DNA of 12,618 nt, taken from the NCBI GenBank assembly GCA_017694145.1, contig JADINF010000134.1, positions 1-12,618 of the forward strand, given 5' to 3'. The DNA comes from Candidatus Stercoripulliclostridium pullicola. Lineage in GTDB: Bacteria; Bacillota; Clostridia; Christensenellales; DTU072. Shown one piece after another: positions 6,395-12,618 of this stretch (the stretch's first letter is position 1; the number at the start of each line of letters is the position of its first letter). The position numbers and the translations under genes are program-made. The notes beneath the pieces are model-generated. The model saw only the letters and a list, made by a program, of their open reading frames with translations. It was not told the DNA's origin and searched no databases.

Positions 6395-7552
6395 ATGGCA
6401 AGAACTGCGAAAAATAAACACTTACAACTTCCGACCGGCGAGAACGGCACGCAATTTTTCAAAAATATTTATTACTTTTACGTGACCAGCGGAATGGATA
6501 AAGGTGAATTCCTGAAAAAGTCCGGCATCAATTCCATAAATATGTGGATGCGATACGCCAAGGGCGCGGTACCGCGTAGCAGTACCCTCAAAAGCTTCAC
6601 CGACGCGCTCAACGAAATAATCGCCTCAAGACCGTCGTTACGCGCCTTGCTACCGGACGGGATCACCGATCCCGTATTGCTCCTGGAGTGCGACCTGGCG
6701 GGACGACTGAGCGAAGGCAAACCGCCTGCGCCGCTCATCAACGAACACTCTTTCACTCCTGCGGCGTGTATATCCAAATTTACGGGCATATATATGGTTT
6801 ATTATCCTAACACATCCGAAAACGACGTCGCCGATTTCAGACTTTCTTACGGAGTTATGGCAGTTACGGAGGACGCCAACAAAAACGATCCTCGCCTTAC
6901 TTGCCAAGGATTTTTCAATATAAGCGACTATAAACGCGCTACGGACTGCTTCCGCGAGCTGAGTTCGGCTCCCGCGGCTAAACAGCCCGCCGTTATCCTT
7001 AAGCTGAAAGCCGGTCCGCTTACCGCGGAACGTTACTACGAAGGCGAGCTTACGCTCGGCGAAACTTTTTTCTGGCTGACTATGCGCGCGACCAACCATA
7101 CCGAATTTCTTTCGGTATCCTTCGATATGGACATAAAAACGCTCTATCTCAATCCGGACAAGCTTTTTGACGGCACGCGCGGGATAGCTTTATCGCAAGC
7201 CGCGGGATCGCGCGATCTGCACTCCGTATCATTCCCGCTGATAATCGCCAAACACGCGCTCAAGGAACACGAGAATATTTCGCAGATAAGGTATTATCTG
7301 AATTTCAGTCACAAAGCTCCCGACGACGGCGCGATAGATCGCGTCGCCGACAAAATCCTGTCCGCCCTCGCAACTCTGGACGCGCTCCCCGAAGACGGCG
7401 AGCATCTGAAAAGGATATATCTAAAGGACGTATTGAAAAGCACCGTCGACGAGCAAACGCGGTACGTGGCCGCGAGGCAAGCCGTTCTCGACAGACTCGT
7501 CACGGGAAGCTGCTACGAACACTTACTGAAACGCAGAAACCAAGGGGTGTAA
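6395..7552 (+). CDS. XRE-like helix-turn-helix regulator with unknown C-terminal sensor-like domain
   Basis: A 385-aa protein. Residues about 32-76 (SGMDKGEFLKKSGINS, then MWMRYAKGAVPRSSTL, then a following helix) have the layout of an XRE/Cro-type helix-turn-helix. Residues about 125-260 form a beta-rich region (FTGIYMVYYPN at 129-139, YYEGELTLGETFFWLTMRA at 214-232), followed by a helical end. I do not recognise this part; a ligand-sensing or dimerisation role is inference. There is no transmembrane segment. GAGGTG stands 4 nt before the ATG. The gene ends one base before the Rel-like gene, whose ribosome site AAGGGGTG lies in its last codons, so the two are coupled and the regulator probably controls its own operon through palindromes upstream. 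Confidence 0.75.
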   Translation: MARTAKNKHLQLPTGENGTQFFKNIYYFYVTSGMDKGEFLKKSGINSINMWMRYAKGAVPRSSTLKSFTDALNEIIASRPSLRALLPDGITDPVLLLECDLAGRLSEGKPPAPLINEHSFTPAACISKFTGIYMVYYPNTSENDVADFRLSYGVMAVTEDANKNDPRLTCQGFFNISDYKRATDCFRELSSAPAAKQPAVILKLKAGPLTAERYYEGELTLGETFFWLTMRATNHTEFLSVSFDMDIKTLYLNPDKLFDGTRGIALSQAAGSRDLHSVSFPLIIAKHALKEHENISQIRYYLNFSHKAPDDGAIDRVADKILSALATLDALPEDGEHLKRIYLKDVLKSTVDEQTRYVAARQAVLDRLVTGSCYEHLLKRRNQGV

Positions 7553-7553
7553 A

Positions 7554-9176
7554 ATGTTCTGTCTGTACCGCTATCGTGATCCCGAAGCAACCGAAACGCT
7601 TATAGACAAGCTGTGCTCTACTCTGACCGAAACACAATCGGAGCGAACCGCCGCAACGGCGGCCGTATTAAGATCTGCCGCGGCGAAAGCAAACGCATGG
7701 CTGAAAACGGAAAAAAATTATCCTCAAAACGCCAAGCGCAATAACCTCGGTCAACCGGTAAGAAGCAACGGCGACGCTTACGTCAATCATTCTATCCGCA
7801 CGGCGCTGATATTACACGAAAGCGCGCGAACAAACACATCTCGCGACGTATTGGTCGCGGCATTACTTTTAGACGCCGTGATTGCGGGATATCCGGTGAC
7901 GAAAGTGCGCGCGGATTTCGGCGACGTTGCGGCGGCACTTGTCGAAAACGTTAATTTCGTCACGCTTACCGAGCGTAATTATATCGATTCCGCAAGCGGC
8001 GAAGAAGACGTCGAAGCGTTCTTAGCTTCACGTATGCCGCAGTTTTTACAATGGGCGTTGCTTATCAAATTCGCGGCGCGTTTCGACGAACTGACAACAG
8101 CCGACGCTCTCGACGAAAACAGTCAGCGCGAGATCGTGCTGAATACCGAAAAATTTCTCCTTCCTCTGATGAAGCAGTCCGGAGCATTGCTTTTTGCCGA
8201 AGCCGTGGAAGAAGAAACGTTCAGAATACGCGAAAAATTGAGAAAAAAACAATCCTATCCCGATTTCCACGAAGCGTTGGACGCGAAATTTAAGGAATTG
8301 AATATTCTGCCTTGGATACGCAACGTGCTGGACAGACTTAACGGCGTATTCATATTCGACGAATTCGGCGTGCCGTATTTAGAAGGCACTTTATTCGACT
8401 CGTTTATGCTTCTGCCGAATTATATGTACCGCGCTTACGCCAAACTCGAGCAAAGCAATATATCCGATACTTCCGACGTAATGCCTTCCGTTTTCGTCAA
8501 CCGCATAATAGCCGTCACCAATCTGAGACAGCACGCGGGTAACGTTGCCGCGCTTGCGCTTTTCGACGCCATCGCGAGACAGAACAGGCTCAAAGACCTG
8601 CACGTTACCGGAATAGGAGAAAACGTCGTTTATTTCCGCGACGAGTACCTTAACGAATACGAAGTCAGGACAGTACCCAAAGAAGCTTTGAACGATTTTC
8701 TGTTCGGACAAATAGGCAACAATTCGAAAGCCGAAGCCGCTGACTCCGACGTAACCGTGTACGACGAAAACGGCAGACCGGTGATCTTGCCGACGAAAGC
8801 AACCGCGATAGACTACGCATTCATAACCGATCCCGTGCGCGCCGTAAGACTTACCGGGGTGAAAATAAACGGTGCGGAAGCGTCAATATTTATGCCGCTG
8901 GAAAACAACGGTAGAGTCGAGCTTATATTCGACGAAAAACCGCAAGCTACTTTGCAATGGCTATATTACTGTACCGTAGCGGAAGCGCGCGTGGAAATGA
9001 TAGAGTATTTCGGGCGGATAATAGCGGGGCTCAGGGTAGCTCTGCTCAACGCATACGACGATAACGGATATGACGGCGACACGCAAACTCTGGACGCTGA
9101 ACCGCTGTGGCGGCTCATGTTCAATTACGAGCCGCAGACTGACGCTCTCAACGCGCGGAACACGCCTTCAAAATAA
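7554..9176 (+). CDS. RelA/SpoT-like protein with degenerate HD, synthetase and TGS domains
   Basis: A 540-aa protein with the domain order of long Rel enzymes, which make and degrade (p)ppGpp. HD region about 68-210: R70 and H79 (YVNHS) are kept, but the HD pair reads LLLD (H to L106; D107 kept), the following E-D is lost (I110, A111), and the last metal Asp in the KLADR motif is A175 (KFAAR). Synthetase region about 260-385: RLKD (345-348) and E-x3-R-T (E368, R372, T373) remain, but the Asp of the DIRAVRV strand reads S312 and the GYQSLH motif is gone. TGS region 399-460: VTVYDENGRPVILP matches TGS well, but the tRNA-contacting histidines are absent. The post-TGS helix WLYYCTVAEARVEM (469-482) fits Rel, and the C-terminal zinc-finger and ACT domains are missing. 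Hydrolase activity should be dead and synthetase activity very doubtful. It may sense nucleotides or act as a decoy (inference). Confidence 0.8.
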   Translation: MFCLYRYRDPEATETLIDKLCSTLTETQSERTAATAAVLRSAAAKANAWLKTEKNYPQNAKRNNLGQPVRSNGDAYVNHSIRTALILHESARTNTSRDVLVAALLLDAVIAGYPVTKVRADFGDVAAALVENVNFVTLTERNYIDSASGEEDVEAFLASRMPQFLQWALLIKFAARFDELTTADALDENSQREIVLNTEKFLLPLMKQSGALLFAEAVEEETFRIREKLRKKQSYPDFHEALDAKFKELNILPWIRNVLDRLNGVFIFDEFGVPYLEGTLFDSFMLLPNYMYRAYAKLEQSNISDTSDVMPSVFVNRIIAVTNLRQHAGNVAALALFDAIARQNRLKDLHVTGIGENVVYFRDEYLNEYEVRTVPKEALNDFLFGQIGNNSKAEAADSDVTVYDENGRPVILPTKATAIDYAFITDPVRAVRLTGVKINGAEASIFMPLENNGRVELIFDEKPQATLQWLYYCTVAEARVEMIEYFGRIIAGLRVALLNAYDDNGYDGDTQTLDAEPLWRLMFNYEPQTDALNARNTPSK

Positions 9177-9684
9177 TATTGTTGCGTACAAGTTCGTCAA
9201 AGGTCACGGGGCGGAAGTTATTTACGTCCGCGCCGGCGTTAAAGGCGTTTTCCATCGAATAGAGAGTGTCTTTGTGAGGGAAATTTTCGCGTGCGTGTAC
9301 GTGTCCGTAAATATGATATTTCCCTTCGAAAAACAGCATCGGGAAGTGACATAAAGTTGCGTTCCCGCGCCCGCAGTTCACCGTAAGGATATCTCTTACG
9401 TCCTCGAAATACTTGCTTAAATCCACTCTGCCCGTCCAGTCCTTGTCGTGATTTCCGAGAATAAGATATTTTTTGCCCTTCAGCCTGCGCAGGATATCTT
9501 CGGGGTCCGTTTCGCTTCTGTAAAAAAGATCCCCTACGACGTAAACTGTGTCGCGCGCGCCTACCGCCGCGTTCCAGTTTGCGACGAGGGCTTCGTTCAT
9601 TTCAGATACGTCTTTGAACGGACGCTTGCACAGCTCCAATACGGCGGCGTGTCCGAAATGCAGATCGCTTATGTAAAAGTCCAT
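9148..9684 (-). CDS. calcineurin-like metallophosphoesterase
   Basis: A 178-aa two-metal phosphoesterase with all core motifs: D7-x-H9 (ISDLHFGH), G51-D52 (VVGDLFY), GNHD at 77-80, H113 (CHFP) and GHVH at 127-130. The length fits the small stand-alone bacterial family; the physiological substrate cannot be read from sequence. No signal peptide, so cytoplasmic. The start is supported by AAGGAGG 8 nt before the ATG. Its 3' end overlaps the 3' end of the convergent Rel-like gene by 29 bp. No convincing promoter was found in the short space between this gene and the terminator at 9741-9771. Confidence 0.9.
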   Translation of the reverse strand: MDFYISDLHFGHAAVLELCKRPFKDVSEMNEALVANWNAAVGARDTVYVVGDLFYRSETDPEDILRRLKGKKYLILGNHDKDWTGRVDLSKYFEDVRDILTVNCGRGNATLCHFPMLFFEGKYHIYGHVHARENFPHKDTLYSMENAFNAGADVNNFRPVTFDELVRNNIILKACSAR

Positions 9685-9740
9685 ATTCTTTTCCTCCTTT
9701 TCTATTATGATACGGGCTCATCGTCCTGCGCCCGACGGCT

Positions 9741-9771
9741 ATAAGAAAAGACCGTCTTGCGACGGTCTTTT
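9741..9771 (-). terminator. strong terminator of the transporter gene, symmetric
   Basis: A perfect 11-bp stem AAAAGACCGTC/GACGGTCTTTT (9746-9756 with 9761-9771) has a TTGC loop. Read on the minus strand it ends in TTTTCTTAT, 20 nt after the transporter stop. The stem also ends in TTTT on the plus strand, so it may stop transcripts from both sides. Confidence 0.9.
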
Positions 9772-9791
9772 CGTTCGTAACGATATTAGTG

Positions 9792-11495
9792 TCAGAATTT
9801 AAGATCGTCCGTGTTTTCTTCTTTCGGAGTAGCTTCTTCTTTGAATATCTCCTCGTTAACTTCGGATACGTCGCTCGGTAAAGAGCCGTCGACGGCAGCT
9901 TCGGAAGCGGGCACGGGAGTCGCGGTTTCTTCGAGGTCGAAAAGACCTTCTTCACGGCTGCGCTCCTTGAGTTGCTCGACTATCTTGGCGTGCTCTTTCT
10001 TGCCGAGCGGATAGAAGATCATCGCTATAGCCATGAGGGCTGCGGAAACGGCGGAGATCCACAACGCGATATCGAAGTAGTCCGTCGCTATCTTCATAAG
10101 TTCGTCGGAAACGGTCTGTACGTCGAAATAGTTGTTGGGCTGATATCCCATTCCCTGCTTGATATAAGCTATCGCGACGTAGCCCACGTTAGTGAACACG
10201 AGCACCAGCGTGTACGCAAACATCTGTATGAAGCCTTCGAGCCGCTTGCCCGTCTTGAGTTGCTGGTAGTCGGATATTTCCGAAAGCATGAGCGGTTGCA
10301 GGCTCGCTAACGCGTTGAAAAGCGCTATAAATCTGAACAGAGTGAGCAACACCGCGCTCGTTGTGCCCTGGGCGATATTCTCCACGCCGATGATACCGAG
10401 TATCGCGTAGCCTATAGCGTTCAGCGACATCCAGAAGATGAGTATAGTCTTGTTGTTGAATTTGCGCGTCATGAACGGCAACAGTATCATATTCGGAGTA
10501 ACCGCAAATCCGGTGATAAGGGTAAGCGAACCGAATATTATCTGACCGGTGGGGATATCGGTGGCGTAACGGAGTTTGCCGAGTATGGCGGCGTCCACTT
10601 CGATGGTGGTACGCACGCAACCGAGCACGAGCGCAAGCGTGAAGATGAGCAAGGGCTTATTCTTCATTATCATGCCGAGCCCTTCGAAAAGTCCGGTCTT
10701 TTCTTTGTTTTCGGTGGTGGCAATGATCCTTTCGCGCACTTTGAAGAGCAGAAGCACGAATACAAGACCTACGACGGAATAAATTAATCCTATGTAACGG
10801 AACGCCATATATTCCATACCGAGATCGTTGAAGTAACCTCTCAAAGCGTTACCGATAACGTTCATTATCGTGGGCGAGAAACCTATAACCAGTCCTATGG
10901 GCGACCAGATATCCGTTCTCTCCTGCTGATTGGGGGTAACCACGCCGGGCATCATATAGAAGGTGTTCTGGAAAAGGTTCCAGAGAATGAGCGTCGGGGT
11001 GCAGATGCAGTATGCGTAAATGATCTTGGGAGTGGCGTTGAAGCCGAGTTCGCGGATACCGTCGGGCGACCAGGTGGCGGCTATCGCGAACGCCGCGAAA
11101 ATAGGCGCCATCAGAATGATAAACGGTTTATATTTGCCGTATTTGGTCTGAGTATTCTGCAGAAGTTTGCCGAACAAAGGCTGAATGATAAGTCCGAGTA
11201 AACTTGCCACGAGGCAAATGTACGGTCCGTGTATAACGTCGATACCGAAAAGTTCGGAGATCTGCGTAGCGGTGATAAGTCCCGAAACGACCGTTACGAG
11301 CGTACTGACGCCGAATGCCGAACCGCCGAAGCAAAGTATCTCTTTGAGGTTAAGATATCTGCCCTTCGGGGGCTCCTTCCAGAAATTTTTGACCCACTTG
11401 ACTCCGATGTCTGCTTTCTTCTTTAAGCCGTCAATAGTGTCTTTGAATTTGTTGGGTTTCGGTGCGGTGCCCATACCGTTGTTCTCGTTATCCAT
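9792..11495 (-). CDS. GPH-family (MelB-like) major facilitator transporter
   Basis: A 567-aa membrane protein of the glycoside-pentoside-hexuronide symporter family, with about 12 hydrophobic helices between residues 50 and 500. Family marks: PLFGKLLQNTQTKYGKYKPF (106-125), NQQERTDI (189-196), and SEISDYQQLKTGKRLEGF (405-422). The start at 11495 is chosen because AGGAGGT lies just before it; an earlier in-frame ATG at 11573 falls inside the promoter. Compared with E. coli MelB (from memory), cation-site D19, D55 and D59 correspond to S64, G101 and Q105, so cation coupling may be altered or absent. A cytoplasmic N-terminal extension of about 45 residues and an acidic C-terminal tail (about 515-567) are extra. 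The substrate is unknown, probably a sugar or glycoside. It is a single-gene transcript with its own promoter and terminator. Confidence 0.88.
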   Translation of the reverse strand: MDNENNGMGTAPKPNKFKDTIDGLKKKADIGVKWVKNFWKEPPKGRYLNLKEILCFGGSAFGVSTLVTVVSGLITATQISELFGIDVIHGPYICLVASLLGLIIQPLFGKLLQNTQTKYGKYKPFIILMAPIFAAFAIAATWSPDGIRELGFNATPKIIYAYCICTPTLILWNLFQNTFYMMPGVVTPNQQERTDIWSPIGLVIGFSPTIMNVIGNALRGYFNDLGMEYMAFRYIGLIYSVVGLVFVLLLFKVRERIIATTENKEKTGLFEGLGMIMKNKPLLIFTLALVLGCVRTTIEVDAAILGKLRYATDIPTGQIIFGSLTLITGFAVTPNMILLPFMTRKFNNKTILIFWMSLNAIGYAILGIIGVENIAQGTTSAVLLTLFRFIALFNALASLQPLMLSEISDYQQLKTGKRLEGFIQMFAYTLVLVFTNVGYVAIAYIKQGMGYQPNNYFDVQTVSDELMKIATDYFDIALWISAVSAALMAIAMIFYPLGKKEHAKIVEQLKERSREEGLFDLEETATPVPASEAAVDGSLPSDVSEVNEEIFKEEATPKEENTDDLKF

Positions 11496-11563
11496 CTTAC
11501 CTCCTCTTGCGACTCGCGCCGCGCTCCCTTGCGCGTATATATTTCCGCGCGCGCTATAACGAT

Positions 11564-11592
11564 AGTATATCATGCCGCGTGAGCACAGTCAA
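11564..11592 (-). promoter_or_regulatory. extended -10 promoter of the transporter gene
   Basis: TTGACT (11587-11592), a 17-nt spacer and TATACT (11564-11569) on the minus strand, preceded by TG one base upstream (extended -10). Transcription should start near 11557 and give a leader of about 60 nt before the ATG at 11495. Confidence 0.8.
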
Positions 11593-11683
11593 TATAAGTT
11601 TTATATAAAATCCCCTCATAAACTGCAAAAAAAATCAGTCCTTCGCGCGTCGCTCCGATAATGCAAAGGAGCGCGGTTTACGG

Positions 11684-11708
11684 AAAAACGGACGACTTCC
11701 GTCGTCCG
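11684..11708 (-). terminator. terminator of the ThiF/MoeB-like gene
   Basis: An 8-bp perfect stem CGGACGAC/GTCGTCCG (11689-11696 with 11701-11708) with a 4-nt loop is followed on the minus strand by TTTTT (11684-11688), 35 nt after the gene stop. Confidence 0.9.
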
Positions 11709-11743
11709 CATCCGTCTTGCTTTATATTGCATAATATATTTAT

Positions 11744-12535
11744 TCAGGTATCCGTTTCTACTATTACGGTTTCCGTTTCAACGTTATTCTCCTCATTCCT
11801 GCGTCCCCTGCCGAATCGCCTCTTACGCGAATTGGCGCGTTTGACGTTGACGAACTTCTTGTTGTGCTCGACGAGCGGGAGCGCGCGCGCCATCATACCG
11901 TTGAGATCCACGATGAGAAGTTTGCCGCGAAGTCCCGGTCTTCCTAGCAGTACCTTGACCGCCTCCGCCGCCTGGTTGCACCCGATGACGCCTGCGGCGA
12001 AGCACACCACGCTGGGTTTGTTCTCGTCCTTGGCGTCGCCGTATATCTTTTTCAGAGTGTCGTCGCCGGGATATATCGTCGAAACGTGTCCGTGCCAGTG
12101 GCTCACGCCGCCCGTGACCATCGGTATACCCGCTTTTTTGCAGGCGTGCTGAAGATCGTATCTTGCGCGGATATTGTCGAGAGCGTCCACCACCACGTCG
12201 CAACCCGCTATCAGCGTGTGCGCGTTCACGGCGTTGATACGCTCCGCATGCGCTTCCACCTCGCACCGCCCGTCTTCCTCGAAAAGCTCCGCTATCCCTT
12301 CCGCCTTGTTCTTCCCCATCGTCCTTCCTATGCAGAATACCTGGCGGTTATAATTGCTGTCCTCGAATTTGTCGTAATCGCACAGCACGAGCTTGCCTAT
12401 CCCTATGCGGCTCAGCATCTCCGCGACGAAACCGCCGAGCCCTCCGCAACCAGCGATAAACACGGTCTTTTTGAGAAGCGTCGCCTGCTCCTCCGGAGTT
12501 ATCGCGCCGAGATTCCGTTTGAATCTTATGTCCAT
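11744..12535 (-). CDS. HesA/MoeB/ThiF-family adenylyltransferase (E1-like)
   Basis: A 263-aa E1-like protein. Known relatives adenylate the C-terminus of a sulfur-carrier protein (ThiS, MoaD) or a tRNA base. Seen: nucleotide loop GCGGLGG (29-35), D53-x-D55, the NYNRQ motif with R64 (61-65), K77, D117-x-x-D120 (VVDALDN), and a late cysteine C178 (VVCFAAG), where MoeB/ThiF carry the catalytic Cys. The paired CxxC zinc motifs of classic MoeB/ThiF are absent. After the domain ends near 235 there is a strongly basic segment (RKRRFGRGRR, 237-246) and then an acidic tail. No ThiS/MoaD partner or thiamine/molybdopterin genes are adjacent, so the true substrate cannot be assigned. It is transcribed alone from a consensus promoter. 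Confidence 0.88.
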   Translation of the reverse strand: MDIRFKRNLGAITPEEQATLLKKTVFIAGCGGLGGFVAEMLSRIGIGKLVLCDYDKFEDSNYNRQVFCIGRTMGKNKAEGIAELFEEDGRCEVEAHAERINAVNAHTLIAGCDVVVDALDNIRARYDLQHACKKAGIPMVTGGVSHWHGHVSTIYPGDDTLKKIYGDAKDENKPSVVCFAAGVIGCNQAAEAVKVLLGRPGLRGKLLIVDLNGMMARALPLVEHNKKFVNVKRANSRKRRFGRGRRNEENNVETETVIVETDT

Positions 12536-12554
12536 TCCTTCCCTCTCTTTGTTT

Positions 12555-12569
12555 CGCGGATTTTCCGCG
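12555..12569 (-). promoter_or_regulatory. leader hairpin or operator CGCGGA-N3-TCCGCG
   Basis: A perfect 6-bp inverted repeat with a three-base centre lies just after the predicted transcription start of the ThiF/MoeB-like gene and 20 nt before its ATG. It could be an operator or an mRNA hairpin near the ribosome site. Confidence 0.35.
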
Positions 12570-12579
12570 TCCGGATTAT

Positions 12580-12608
12580 ATTTTATTCTCCGACGCCCGT
12601 TTTGTCAA
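12580..12608 (-). promoter_or_regulatory. consensus promoter of the ThiF/MoeB-like gene
   Basis: A perfect -35 TTGACA (12603-12608), a 17-nt spacer and -10 TAAAAT (12580-12585) on the minus strand. A TATAAT at 12575-12580 overlaps it but would need a 22-nt spacer. The leader to the ATG at 12535 is about 38 nt. Confidence 0.85.
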
Positions 12609-12618
12609 TACGCACCCT

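Noticed and set aside
11496..11573. Longer transporter start at 11573
   Set aside because: That ATG lies in the extended -10 promoter element and upstream of the predicted transcription start, with no ribosome site, while AGGAGGT stands right before the ATG at 11493-11495.

Overview
The window looks like a piece of an uncultured low-to-mid GC Bacillota genome, probably Clostridia. The reasons are strong AGGAGG-type ribosome binding sites before almost every gene, near-consensus TTGACA/TATAAT promoters, short GC hairpin terminators followed by T runs, and protein families typical of gut Clostridia (a GPH-type transporter, a HesA/MoeB/ThiF protein, a Rel-like protein). This placement is an inference from style; no rRNA or marker gene is present.

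Left block (175-5652, minus strand): a tight four-gene operon. In transcription order it holds a ClpP peptidase with an intact catalytic triad but a divergent N-terminus; a protein with a Sel1/TPR-like helical part and a Lon/Clp-like AAA+ module whose Walker A, Walker B and sensor motifs are all destroyed; a VirD4/TraG-type coupling ATPase with intact Walker motifs but no membrane anchor; and a winged-helix-like protein with a 24-bp tandem repeat coding a very acidic linker. Gaps are 3, 12 and 18 nt, so the four are probably made together. No relaxase, T4SS channel gene, clpX or clpA is in the window. The combination of peptidase, dead AAA+ module and DNA-translocase-type ATPase is the strongest candidate for an undescribed system.

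Middle gap (5653-6394): 742 bases with no convincing gene. It holds a minus-strand promoter (TTGTCG-N17-TATAAT) followed at once by three consecutive stem-loops (6205 down to 6029), which suggests a structured RNA or a long structured leader of the ClpP operon. The rightmost 150 bases are AT-rich and hold the promoter and palindromes of the next operon.

Centre block (6395-9176, plus strand): two translationally coupled genes. The first encodes an XRE-like helix-turn-helix regulator with a large unrecognised C-terminal domain. The second is a RelA/SpoT-type protein with HD, synthetase and TGS regions in the usual order, in which most hydrolase metal ligands, the synthetase catalytic Asp and the TGS histidines are lost. 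This is the second strong candidate: a pseudo-alarmone enzyme paired with a regulator.

Right block (9148-12535, minus strand): three separately expressed genes, namely a small calcineurin-like metallophosphoesterase (convergent with and overlapping the Rel-like gene by 29 bp), a GPH-type major facilitator transporter with its own extended -10 promoter and terminator, and a ThiF/MoeB-type adenylyltransferase with its own consensus promoter and terminator. These look like ordinary chromosomal genes, although the transporter lacks the acidic cation-site residues of MelB.
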